Under the pieces are notes generated by a model, which ran no database searches, was not told the origin of the DNA, and saw nothing but the letters and a program-made list of their open reading frames with translations. From an uncultured Alphaproteobacteria bacterium (lineage in GTDB: Bacteria; Pseudomonadota; Alphaproteobacteria; Rhizobiales; Ancalomicrobiaceae), in contig CALFRR010000047.1 of NCBI GenBank assembly GCA_937919435.1, forward strand, positions 1-24,376: 24,376 nt of DNA, given 5' to 3'. The position numbers were made by a program, and so were the translations under genes. Positions 1 to 7,175 of the stretch are shown piece after piece (the stretch's first letter is position 1; every line of letters starts with the position of its first letter).

Positions 1-1
1 C

Positions 2-472
2 CAGACCAACCTCCTGGCGCTCAACGCCACCATCGAGGCGGCGCGGGCCGGCGAGATGGGCAAGGGCTTCGCCGTCGTCGCCTCGGAGGTCAAGCAGCTC
101 GCCGCGCAGACGTCGAAGGCCACCGACGAGATCGCTCTGAAGATCGGCGAGATCCAGACGGCGACCAGCGAGACCGTGGCGTCGATCGACCGGATCGTCC
201 AGACCATCGGCACGATCCGTCAACTGACCGGTTCGATCGCCGGCGCGGTCGAGCAACAGGGCTCGGCGACGCGCGAGATCTCGTCGAACACCCACCGGGC
301 CGCCGACGGAACCCGACACGTCACCGACAACATCAACGGCGTCGGCCACGCCGCCGAGATGACCGGCGCCGCCGCCACGCAGTTGATGGGACTGTCGACC
401 TCGCTCACCTCCGAGGCCGATCGGCTGACGAACGAGGTCCATTCCTTCGTCGGAAAGCTGCGGGCCGGCTGA
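2..472 (+). CDS. Methyl-accepting chemotaxis protein, C-terminal part (5' end outside window)
   Basis: The open frame runs in from the left edge and encodes the cytoplasmic signalling tip of a chemoreceptor. The visible part starts in the highly conserved hairpin-tip motif (QTNLLALNATIEAARAGE, then GKGFAVVASEV), which binds CheA and CheW. About 120 residues of the returning coiled-coil arm follow. The protein ends soon after in FVGKLRAG, with no NWETF-type CheR-tethering pentapeptide. Sensor and membrane segments lie outside the window, so the ligand is unknown. A perfect hairpin lies 30 bp downstream and the next gene is 270 bp away, so it is probably not co-transcribed with the catabolic genes. 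The family call is secure; the true start is not visible. Confidence 0.95.
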   Translation, partial: QTNLLALNATIEAARAGEMGKGFAVVASEVKQLAAQTSKATDEIALKIGEIQTATSETVASIDRIVQTIGTIRQLTGSIAGAVEQQGSATREISSNTHRAADGTRHVTDNINGVGHAAEMTGAAATQLMGLSTSLTSEADRLTNEVHSFVGKLRAG

Positions 473-502
473 CCGCCCTCTCCTCCCTTCTCGGATCGAA
501 AC

Positions 503-529
503 CGTCGCCGGGCCCCGCGCCCGGCGACG
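503..529 (+). terminator. Hairpin after the chemoreceptor gene
   Basis: An 11-bp perfect GC-rich stem (arms 503-513 and 519-529) encloses a 5-nt loop, 30 bp after the stop codon. No clear T-run follows, so it is either a weak intrinsic terminator or an mRNA 3'-end stabiliser. Confidence 0.45.
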
Positions 530-643
530 TCGTCTCCGCCCCCCCCGACGAGCGCTCCGGCGCGCCGGTGTCCCGCGCGGCCACACGCTCTTCGGAGCCT
601 AGCGCGGCCACCCGCGCGGGCGCCGGCGCGCGCCGTAGATCAC

Positions 644-673
644 CTTAATACGAAAGACTACATTGTAACATGT
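644..673 (+). promoter_or_regulatory. Candidate promoter/operator upstream of the aldolase gene
   Basis: This is the only AT-rich island in the 270-bp gap. It carries the imperfect palindrome ACATTGTAACATGT at 660-673 (ACAT-N6-ATGT with a TA centre), which also contains TGT-A-ACA. FCD-type GntR proteins often bind short TNGT/ACNA-type palindromes, and one is encoded two genes downstream, so a GntR operator is plausible. A possible -10 (TAACAT, 666-671) overlaps it, but the matching -35 is poor. Confidence 0.35.
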
Positions 674-743
674 CACGCCTACCATCAGTCTGCGCTCAAC
701 GATGGTCGTAGACCGGCCCGACGGCCGGCAGAAAGGGTTGGAC

Positions 744-1628
744 GTGACGGGCAAGGAACGTTTCGGGCTGTCGGCGGCGCTCACCACGCCGTTCACGGCG
801 GATGGCGCGATCGACGTCGCCAAGATGGTCGCTCACGCTAAGTCGTGCATCGACCGGGGCTGCACCAGCGTCACGCTGTTCGGCACCACCGGCGAGGGCG
901 CTTCGGTCGCCCGGTCGGAGCGCAAGGGCGTGATCGCGGCGATGGCCGCGGGCGGCGTTCCGGCGAGCCGGATCGTCTGGGGCATCGCCGACACCGCGGT
1001 CGTCGACGCCGCCGACCATGCCGCCGAAGCACTCGCGGCGGGCGTGCGCAACGTCCTGCTGCCGCCGCCCTTCTACTTCAAGGGACCGTCGGTCGAGGGG
1101 CTCCACGGCTGGTTCGCGGGTGTCTTCCGGGCGCTCGGCTCGGCCGGCCGGGACGTCATCCTCTACCACATCCCGTCGGTCACCTCGGTGCCGCTGCCGC
1201 TCGAGCTGGTGGTCCGGCTGACCAAGGAGTTCCCCGGCGTGGTCACCGCGCTGAAGGATTCCGGTGGAGAATGGTCCTACACCGAGGCGCTGCTGGCCAA
1301 CCGCGGTGCGCTGTCGGTGCTGGTCGGCGACGAGCGTCACCTCGCCCACGCGGTCCGTCTCGGGGCCGAAGGCGCGATCTCCGGCATGGGCAACATCTGC
1401 ATCGAAGCGCTGCTGCCGATGATCCGCGAAGGCCGCGACAATCCCGGTATCTGCGAACTGGTCGACAAGGTGGTGAGCGTCCCGGTGACCCCGGCGGTCA
1501 AGGCGCTGGTCGCCCATGTCACCGGCGACGCGACCTGGAAGCGGACCCGCGCGCCCTTCGTTCCGACCCCGGACGCCGACGCGGCCGCGCTTGCCGCTCT
1601 GCACGATCGGGTGTTCTCTGCCGCGTGA
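744..1628 (+). CDS. Dihydrodipicolinate synthase / N-acetylneuraminate lyase family class I aldolase
   Basis: A 294-residue DapA-superfamily TIM barrel. The family signature is present: the FGTTGEG substrate carboxylate loop near residues 46-52, the catalytic Tyr141 in LYHIPS, and the Schiff-base Lys171 in TALKDSGG. These enzymes make or break C-C bonds to pyruvate or dehydrate related sugar acids. The position of the DapA substrate arginine (NVPSRTG in true DapA) holds valine here (YHIPSVT), so this is unlikely to be the lysine-biosynthesis enzyme; its substrate is probably what the neighbouring TRAP systems import. I chose the GTG at 744 because AAAGGG sits 6-7 nt upstream; an ATG at 702 is in frame but has no ribosome-binding site. 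It begins the plus-strand catabolic run with gntR and the TRAP genes. Confidence 0.88.
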   Translation: MTGKERFGLSAALTTPFTADGAIDVAKMVAHAKSCIDRGCTSVTLFGTTGEGASVARSERKGVIAAMAAGGVPASRIVWGIADTAVVDAADHAAEALAAGVRNVLLPPPFYFKGPSVEGLHGWFAGVFRALGSAGRDVILYHIPSVTSVPLPLELVVRLTKEFPGVVTALKDSGGEWSYTEALLANRGALSVLVGDERHLAHAVRLGAEGAISGMGNICIEALLPMIREGRDNPGICELVDKVVSVPVTPAVKALVAHVTGDATWKRTRAPFVPTPDADAAALAALHDRVFSAA

Positions 1629-1668
1629 GGTGATCGTTCGCCCGCGCCGGAGTCCCGGCGTGGGCGGT

Positions 1669-1684
1669 CGAACTCCGGAGTTCG
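1669..1684. promoter_or_regulatory. Perfect 16-bp palindrome before the GntR gene
   Basis: CGAACTCCGGAGTTCG is perfectly self-complementary and lies 40 bp upstream of the gntR start. Just before it (about 1639-1666) is a hairpin with one G-T pair. It could be an autoregulatory operator or a small RNA hairpin between the aldolase and gntR. Confidence 0.4.
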
Positions 1685-1723
1685 TGTCGAGGCCCGAGAT
1701 CCGGGCCGACGGGGGTCTGGGCG

Positions 1724-2380
1724 GTGGCGGAAGCAGGCGGACTGAAGCAACGCGAGAAGGCCTACGCGCGTTTCACCAAACATCTGCTGGCGCGCAACGT
1801 GCGGCCGGGGCAGTTCGTCTCGCAACGCGAGCTCGTCGAACTGACCGGCATGCCGCTCGGCGCGATTCGCGAGATCGTGCCGCGGCTCGAAGTCGAGGGG
1901 CTGATCCGCACCGTGCCGCAGCGCGGCATGCAGATCGCCCACATCGACGTCGCGCTGATCCGCGACGCCTTCCAGTTCCGCCTGTTCATGGAGCGGGAGG
2001 CGGTGATGGAGTTCACCGCCTCGGCTTCCGACGAGGTGATCGCCGAACTGACCGCCCATCACCGCGCGATCGTCGCGGAGGTCGAGGCGGGCGGCGAGAC
2101 GCCGGAGATCGAGCAGAGGGCGCAGACCCTCGACTGGGGTCTGCACGACCTGCTGATCGACTCGCTGGGCAACGAGATCATTTCGAAGGCCTATCGGGTC
2201 AATTCGATCAAGATGCGGCTGATCGCCCAGGAGCGGTACCGCATCGACGGCCGGGTGATCCCGGTCATGCACGAGCATCTCGCCGTGCTCGAGGCGATGG
2301 CATCGCGTGATCGCGTCCGGGCAGCCGACGCGATCGCCGCCCACATCGCGATGGCACGGGAGTTGGCACTGAAAGTCTGA
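1724..2380 (+). CDS. GntR-family transcriptional regulator, FCD (FadR-type) subfamily
   Basis: A 218-residue one-component regulator. Residues about 10-72 form the GntR winged helix (VSQRELVELTGMPLGAIREI, then a wing ending QRGMQIA). Residues about 78-212 form the all-helical FCD ligand domain. Its usual metal/ligand residues are recognisable as Asp137, His141, His185 and His207. FCD regulators bind small carboxylates, often the substrate of the adjacent catabolic genes, and usually repress. It starts with GTG, with a G-rich stretch upstream. It sits between the aldolase and the first TRAP operon on the same strand, so it most likely controls both and perhaps itself. The ligand is unknown. 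A DeoR or LacI assignment is excluded by the domain pattern. Confidence 0.93.
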   Translation: MAEAGGLKQREKAYARFTKHLLARNVRPGQFVSQRELVELTGMPLGAIREIVPRLEVEGLIRTVPQRGMQIAHIDVALIRDAFQFRLFMEREAVMEFTASASDEVIAELTAHHRAIVAEVEAGGETPEIEQRAQTLDWGLHDLLIDSLGNEIISKAYRVNSIKMRLIAQERYRIDGRVIPVMHEHLAVLEAMASRDRVRAADAIAAHIAMARELALKV

Positions 2381-2452
2381 CCAGATCCATCGATCCCCGG
2401 AGAGAAGACCGGACCACACGGTCGGCCGGGAGCCCCAAGGGAGGTAATCGTC

Positions 2453-3445
2453 ATGCAGATCACCCGTCGTACCGCTCTCCTCGGCACGCTCGCGCTCGCC
2501 GCCGCCTCCGGTCCGGCTCTCGCCGCAGATCCGATCAAGATCCGCATCTCCTCGCCCGCCGTCGACAGCGACTGGCACGCCAAGATGCTGACGGTGTTCA
2601 AGGACGAGCTCGCCAAGACGGCGCCGGGCGAATTCGACATCGAGATCCACCTGAACGCCACCCTGTTCAAGCAGGGCACCGAGCCGGCGGCGATGGAGCG
2701 CGGCAATCTCGACATGGCGATGATCTCGGCGCAGGACATCGCCAAGATCATCCCGGCCTGGTCGGTGTTCACCGCCGGCTACCTGATCCGCGACACCGAG
2801 CACCAGAAGAAGGTGTTCCGCGGCGACATCGGTAAAGAGTTCTACCAGATGGTCGCGGACAAGATGAAGGTCGAGATCCTCGACGTCGGCTACCTCGGCA
2901 CCCGCCAGGTCAACCTGCGCGGCACCAAGGAGATCAAGACCCCGGCCGACATGGCGGGCATCAAGCTGCGCATGCCCGGCTCCGACGCCTGGCTGTTCCT
3001 CGGCAAGGCGCTCGGCGCCAGCCCGACCCCGGTCGCCTTCGGCGAGATCTACACCGCTCTGCAGACCGGCGCGATCGACGGCCAGGACAACCCGTTGCCG
3101 ACCGATCAGGCCGCCAAGTTCTACGAAGTCACCAACCAGATCGTGCTCACCGACCACCTCGTCGATGCGATCTTCTTCTCGATGTCTTCTAAGACCTGGG
3201 CGAAGCTCTCCGACGCCCAGAAGGCCAAGGTCAAGGCCGCCGCGGCGAAGGCCGTCGAGTGGAACACCGAGAACCGCCTGAAGGACGAGGCCGCGCTGGT
3301 GCAGTTCTTCAAGGACAAAGGCCTCAAGGTCTACGCCCCCGACGTCGCCACCTTCCGCTCGACCGTCCAGAAGGCCTATCTCGCCTCGGACTTCGCCAAG
3401 GACTGGCCGGCGGGCATCGTCGATCGCGTCAACGCCGTGAAGTGA
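2453..3445 (+). CDS. dctP: TRAP transporter solute-binding protein DctP (system 1)
   Basis: A 330-residue periplasmic binding protein of the DctP/SiaP family. The N-terminus has a twin-arginine-like signal (TRRTALLG plus a hydrophobic segment, cleaved about ALA-AD near residue 25). Hallmarks are the conserved carboxylate-binding Arg173 in KLRMPGSDAW and the motif GAIDGQDNPLPT near 206-217. A strong Shine-Dalgarno (AAGGGAGGT) precedes the ATG. It delivers an organic acid to the DctQM permease encoded immediately downstream (10-bp gap). The substrate is not predictable beyond a probable carboxylate. Confidence 0.95.
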   Translation: MQITRRTALLGTLALAAASGPALAADPIKIRISSPAVDSDWHAKMLTVFKDELAKTAPGEFDIEIHLNATLFKQGTEPAAMERGNLDMAMISAQDIAKIIPAWSVFTAGYLIRDTEHQKKVFRGDIGKEFYQMVADKMKVEILDVGYLGTRQVNLRGTKEIKTPADMAGIKLRMPGSDAWLFLGKALGASPTPVAFGEIYTALQTGAIDGQDNPLPTDQAAKFYEVTNQIVLTDHLVDAIFFSMSSKTWAKLSDAQKAKVKAAAAKAVEWNTENRLKDEAALVQFFKDKGLKVYAPDVATFRSTVQKAYLASDFAKDWPAGIVDRVNAVK

Positions 3446-3455
3446 GAACCCATCC

Positions 3456-3971
3456 ATGGCTCCTCTGGTGAAGAACCTCAGGAGAGCCGCCGAATTCATC
3501 GCGGTGATCTGTTTCACCGCGATGTTCGCCGGCTTCATCCTCCAGGTCGTGATGCGTTATCTCCTGAACGATCCGGTCGACTGGACTCAGGAACTGTGCG
3601 TCGTCCTCTATCTCTTCGGCGTCTTCTGGACGGCCGCGTTCCTTCTGAAGGAGTCGGATCACGTCACCTTCACCGTGCTCTACGACCACGCCTCCCCGCC
3701 GGTCCGTCGGATCATGGCGGGGATCGGCGCGATCGCCATCGGTGTCGGGTTCCTGATCGACCTGCCGGGAGCCTGGGACTACGTCACCTACATGAAGGCG
3801 AACGCGACGCCGGTGCTGCACCTGCGCTTCGACTTCGTCTACGGCGTCTTCATCCTGTTCATGATCGCGGTGATCTGGCGCTGCGTGGCGCTCGTCGTCG
3901 CGCTCGTCGGCCCGCGCTGGCGTGAAAAGGTGGAAGTCGCGGCGGACACGTCGACGGAGGACGGTCAATGA
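3456..3971 (+). CDS. dctQ: TRAP transporter small permease DctQ (system 1)
   Basis: A 171-residue inner-membrane protein with four hydrophobic segments (about residues 14-36, 48-65, 88-110 and 127-150), the DctQ layout. WTQEL before helix 2 matches the usual DctQ signature region. It partners DctM to form the Na+/H+-driven importer. Only a weak ribosome-binding site is seen, overlapping the dctP stop codon, so translation is probably coupled to dctP. Its 3' end overlaps the next gene in ATGA. Confidence 0.93.
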   Translation: MAPLVKNLRRAAEFIAVICFTAMFAGFILQVVMRYLLNDPVDWTQELCVVLYLFGVFWTAAFLLKESDHVTFTVLYDHASPPVRRIMAGIGAIAIGVGFLIDLPGAWDYVTYMKANATPVLHLRFDFVYGVFILFMIAVIWRCVALVVALVGPRWREKVEVAADTSTEDGQ

Positions 3972-5263
3972 GCTTCGCCTTCACCCTCGCGCTCGTCCTG
4001 CTGTTCGGCCTGTCGGCGCTCGGCGTGCCGGTCGCCTTCGCCACCTACGTCGGCGCCATCGCCTATCTGTTCACGTCGCATCAGGACCTCGGCCTGATCG
4101 TCGAGCAGGGCATGAACGGGCTGTTCGACAGCTATCTGCTGCTCGCCGTGCCGCTGTTCATCATGGCGGCGAACTTCATGAACGCCGGCTCGGTCTCCGA
4201 CCGACTGCTGACTTTCTGTCTGGCCCTGGTCGGCCGCTTCCGCGGCGGTCTCGGCCACGTCAACGTCATCGCCAACATCATCTTCGCCGGCATGTCCGGT
4301 TCGGCGGTGGCGGACGCGGCGGGCATCGGGCGCGTCATCATCGAGATGATGCGCAAGGAGAACCGCTATCCCGCCGGCTATGCGGCGGCGCTGACCGCGG
4401 CGGCGAGCGTGATCGGACCGATCATCCCGCCGTCGATCCCGATGGTGCTCTATGCGCTGATCTCCGACGCCTCGATCGGCTATCTGTTCCTCGGCGGCAT
4501 CCTGCCCGGTCTGTTGATCGGCGTGGTGCTGATGGCGATGAACTCGTGGATCGCCCACCACCGCAACTTCCCGCGCGACGAAGCGGTGCCGCTGCGCGAG
4601 ATGCCCCGGATCACCTTCCGGGCCTTCCCGGCGCTGATGCTGCCGGTGATCCTGCTGTTCGGCATCTACGGCGGCGCCACCACGCCGACCGAAGCGGCTT
4701 CGGTGGCGGCGGCCTATGCGCTGGTGCTGTCGGCGGTCGTCTATCGCGGCATGTCGCTCGCCGATTTCCGCCATCTGATGCTCGACGCGGCCCGCTCCAC
4801 CGCGGTGGTCGGCCTGATCATCGCCTCGGCACTGGTGCTGAACTACCTCGTCGCCAGCGAGAACATCCCGGCGCTGATGTCGAAGCGGATCCTGGCGATC
4901 GAGACTTCGCCGATCGTCTTCCTGATCGCGGTCAACATCCTGTTCCTGCTGCTCGGCTGCCTGTTCGACGCGACGACGCTGATCCTCATCGTGGTGCCGC
5001 TGTTCCTGCCGGCGGCCAAGGCGCTGGGGATCGACCTCGTCCACTTCGGTGTGGTGATGACGGTCAACATCATGATCGGCCTGATCACGCCGCCCTACGG
5101 AGTGTTGCTGTTCGTCATCAACGGACTGACCGGCATCCCCTTGAAGGCGATCATCCGCGAGGTCTGGCCGTTCATCGTCGTCGAGGTCTTCGCCCTCGTC
5201 GTGATGATCGTGTTCCCCTCGGTCGTCCTCTGGTTGCCGCGGATGTTCGGCTACCTGCACTGA
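3968..5263 (+). CDS. dctM: TRAP transporter large permease DctM (system 1)
   Basis: A 431-residue, about 12-helix permease that forms the ion-coupled transport path. Typical DctM motifs are visible: GMSGSAVADAAGIG near residue 115, then SVIGPIIPPSIPM, and a second repeat with GLITPPYGVLLFVI. The start ATG lies in an ATGA overlap with dctQ and has GGAGG 7 nt upstream. Length and motifs are those of a complete protein. Confidence 0.96.
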   Translation: MSFAFTLALVLLFGLSALGVPVAFATYVGAIAYLFTSHQDLGLIVEQGMNGLFDSYLLLAVPLFIMAANFMNAGSVSDRLLTFCLALVGRFRGGLGHVNVIANIIFAGMSGSAVADAAGIGRVIIEMMRKENRYPAGYAAALTAAASVIGPIIPPSIPMVLYALISDASIGYLFLGGILPGLLIGVVLMAMNSWIAHHRNFPRDEAVPLREMPRITFRAFPALMLPVILLFGIYGGATTPTEAASVAAAYALVLSAVVYRGMSLADFRHLMLDAARSTAVVGLIIASALVLNYLVASENIPALMSKRILAIETSPIVFLIAVNILFLLLGCLFDATTLILIVVPLFLPAAKALGIDLVHFGVVMTVNIMIGLITPPYGVLLFVINGLTGIPLKAIIREVWPFIVVEVFALVVMIVFPSVVLWLPRMFGYLH

Positions 5264-5271
5264 TCGATCCC

Positions 5272-5324
5272 GGCGGCCGGGTGCGCCCGGCCGCCCGCGA
5301 TCCCGACGCCCGCCGTCGTCGGGA
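5272..5324 (+). terminator. Two tandem hairpins between TRAP systems 1 and 2
   Basis: The first stem has 10-bp perfect arms (5272-5281 and 5286-5295) with a TGCG loop; the second has 8-bp arms (5301-5308 and 5317-5324). No T-run follows. They may act as a partial terminator or 3' stabiliser that sets system 2 expression apart from system 1. Confidence 0.4.
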
Positions 5325-5366
5325 CCGAGGCTGCGTCACGGCGCAACGACATCTGGAGGAAATCGC

Positions 5367-6359
5367 ATGTCCCGTCAGAATTGGACACGCCGCAGTGTCC
5401 TCGCAGCCGGCGCCGCCGCGCCGTTCATTCTCACCTCCGGCCGGGCGAGTGCCGCCACCACCCTCAGGTGGGCCAGCGTGCTCGCCCCGACCCATCCGTC
5501 GGCGGTGATGATGGAGCGGGTCGCCAAGGAGGTGAAGGAGAAGACCGGCGGATCGCTGGACATCCAGACCTTTCCCTCGGGCCAGCTCGGCGGCTCGCGC
5601 GATCTGATCGAGGCCACCTCGGGCGGCGCGATCCAGATCGTCGACGAGGGCGCGGCCCAGTTCGGCCAGTTCGTCCCGGCGATGTCGATCCTCGAGGCGC
5701 CCTACATCTGGCGCGACGCCGCCCATCTCCGGAAGGTGATGGCCTCGCCGCTGACCGACGAGTTCAACGCCGTCCTCGCCGACAAGCGGCACATGCGGGT
5801 CATCGGCGCCACCTACTACGGCAAGCGCCACCTGACCTCCGGCTCCAAGCCGGTCGCCAAGGCCGCCGACCTCGCCGGCTTCAAGCTGCGGATTCCGGAA
5901 GTCGACACCTTCCGCGCGATGGCCGAGGCCTGGGGCGCGCGTCCGACGCCGCTCAACTTCAACGAACTCTATCTCGCGCTCTCCCAGGGCGCCGTCGACG
6001 GCCAGGAGAACCCGCTGCCGACCATCCAGTCCGGCAAGATCTACGAGGTCCAGAAGTATCTGGTGCTGACCGGCCACGTCATCACGCCGCGGCTGATCGC
6101 GATCAACGAGCCGGTCTGGAAGGCGCTCTCCTCGACCGAACAGACGGTGCTGCGCGAGACGATCGCCAAGTACGGCAAGATGCAGGACGACGAGATCGCC
6201 GATCAGGAATCGAAGCTGGTCGACACCTTCAAGGCGGCCGGCATGACCATCGTCACCCCGGACCCCGACGAGTTCCGCAAGCCCGTCCTCGCCACCGTCC
6301 CGGCGAAGTTCGAGGCGAAGTGGGGCAAGGGCCTCTGGGATCGCATCGCCGGCATGTGA
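5367..6359 (+). CDS. dctP: TRAP transporter solute-binding protein DctP (system 2)
   Basis: A 330-residue DctP-family periplasmic protein, the same length as the system 1 protein but clearly divergent in sequence. The signal has a twin-arginine motif (TRRSVLAAG) with cleavage about ASA-AT near residue 30. Conserved features are Arg175 in KLRIPEVDTF and GAVDGQENPLPT near 208-219, as in C4-dicarboxylate/sugar-acid binders. CTGGAGGA lies at good distance before the ATG. Unlike system 1, a 333-bp gap with palindromic repeats separates it from its dctQ. Confidence 0.95.
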   Translation: MSRQNWTRRSVLAAGAAAPFILTSGRASAATTLRWASVLAPTHPSAVMMERVAKEVKEKTGGSLDIQTFPSGQLGGSRDLIEATSGGAIQIVDEGAAQFGQFVPAMSILEAPYIWRDAAHLRKVMASPLTDEFNAVLADKRHMRVIGATYYGKRHLTSGSKPVAKAADLAGFKLRIPEVDTFRAMAEAWGARPTPLNFNELYLALSQGAVDGQENPLPTIQSGKIYEVQKYLVLTGHVITPRLIAINEPVWKALSSTEQTVLRETIAKYGKMQDDEIADQESKLVDTFKAAGMTIVTPDPDEFRKPVLATVPAKFEAKWGKGLWDRIAGM

Positions 6360-6419
6360 GGGCCGTGGGCCTCGCCTCCGGGTGATCCGGTCGCGTTCCG
6401 AAGATCCCCTCCTCCGGTC

Positions 6420-6528
6420 CTCTCCCCCCTCGAGGGGGAGAGACAGAGGGGGGGCGGGACCTCTCCCCCGCTTCGGACCACGAGGCTGCGCCGAGCCCCT
6501 CTCCCTGTCCCTCTCCCTCGAGGGGGGG
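6420..6528. repeat. Intergenic palindromic repeat element between dctP2 and dctQ2
   Basis: Two related units in inverted orientation bracket this element. Unit 6420-6442 is a near-perfect palindrome centred on CCTCGAGG, and unit 6511-6528 is a degenerate inverted copy. Several CTCTCCC/GGGAGAGG runs lie between. Such short GC-rich intergenic repeats are common in Hyphomicrobiales. It fills most of the 333-bp gap (6360-6692), where I see no gene. Confidence 0.6.
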
Positions 6529-6692
6529 AACGAGGTGGAGATCACATTCGGACAGCCGACGGCCTCGCGCCAGCCTCCCCACTTCGACCGGCCGGCTCTC
6601 GCCGACCGGTCCTTCCGTACCGCTTCCCGCACCGTTCCGGCGGTGCGGGCTCCGGGCGCTCCTCCGGCGTCCGGCCCTTCCGGAGACGCCCG

Positions 6693-7175
6693 ATGCCCAA
6701 TCCCCTGGTGCGCGCGCTGGACATCTTCCTCGCGACCTTCGCCGCCCTCCTCCTCGTCGCCCTGCTCGTGCTCGTCTCGGCGGGCGTGTTCACCCGCGGG
6801 ATGAACGTGCCGCTCGCCTGGACCGACGAGTTGTCGCGCTTCGTGATGATCTGGCTCGCCGTGTTCGGCTGGGTGATCGGCACCCGCAAGCGGGCGCACG
6901 TCCGGATCCGCTTCTTCCACGACCTGCTGCCGACGATGGTCCGGCGCTGGCTCGATTTCGTGATCGAGCTGGCGATGATCGGCTTCGGCGTCGCGGTCGG
7001 CTGGCACGGCGTCGCTCTGACGATCAAGAACCACGACCTCGAGGCGACGACCATCGAGATCTCGATGGGCTGGGTCTACGTGCCGCTGATCGTCGCCGGT
7101 GCCGTCACCGCGTGTCAGGCGGCGGTCGAGGCCTGGGAATACTTCCGCGGCCCGGTCGAGGAGACGGCGCGATGA
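6693..7175 (+). CDS. dctQ: TRAP transporter small permease DctQ (system 2)
   Basis: A 160-residue protein with four predicted membrane segments, of the DctQ family. The motif LAWTDELSRFVMIWLAVFG (about residues 44-62) is the family's conserved W-(T)-(D/E)-E core, followed by a second pair of helices. A GGAGA Shine-Dalgarno stands 7-8 nt before the ATG. It overlaps dctM2 in ATGA and together they form the membrane part of TRAP system 2. Confidence 0.94.
   Translation: MPNPLVRALDIFLATFAALLLVALLVLVSAGVFTRGMNVPLAWTDELSRFVMIWLAVFGWVIGTRKRAHVRIRFFHDLLPTMVRRWLDFVIELAMIGFGVAVGWHGVALTIKNHDLEATTIEISMGWVYVPLIVAGAVTACQAAVEAWEYFRGPVEETAR

Noticed and set aside
744..1628. True dapA (4-hydroxy-tetrahydrodipicolinate synthase)
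   Set aside because: The DapA substrate arginine is not present and the gene context is catabolic transport, not lysine biosynthesis.
1337..3538. Minus-strand open frame of 733 codons across the aldolase, gntR and dctP1; likewise 3965-5260, 5172-7034 and 7115-8440
   Set aside because: Each mirrors well-supported plus-strand genes and has low-complexity composition; the coding-strand proteins are complete and conserved.
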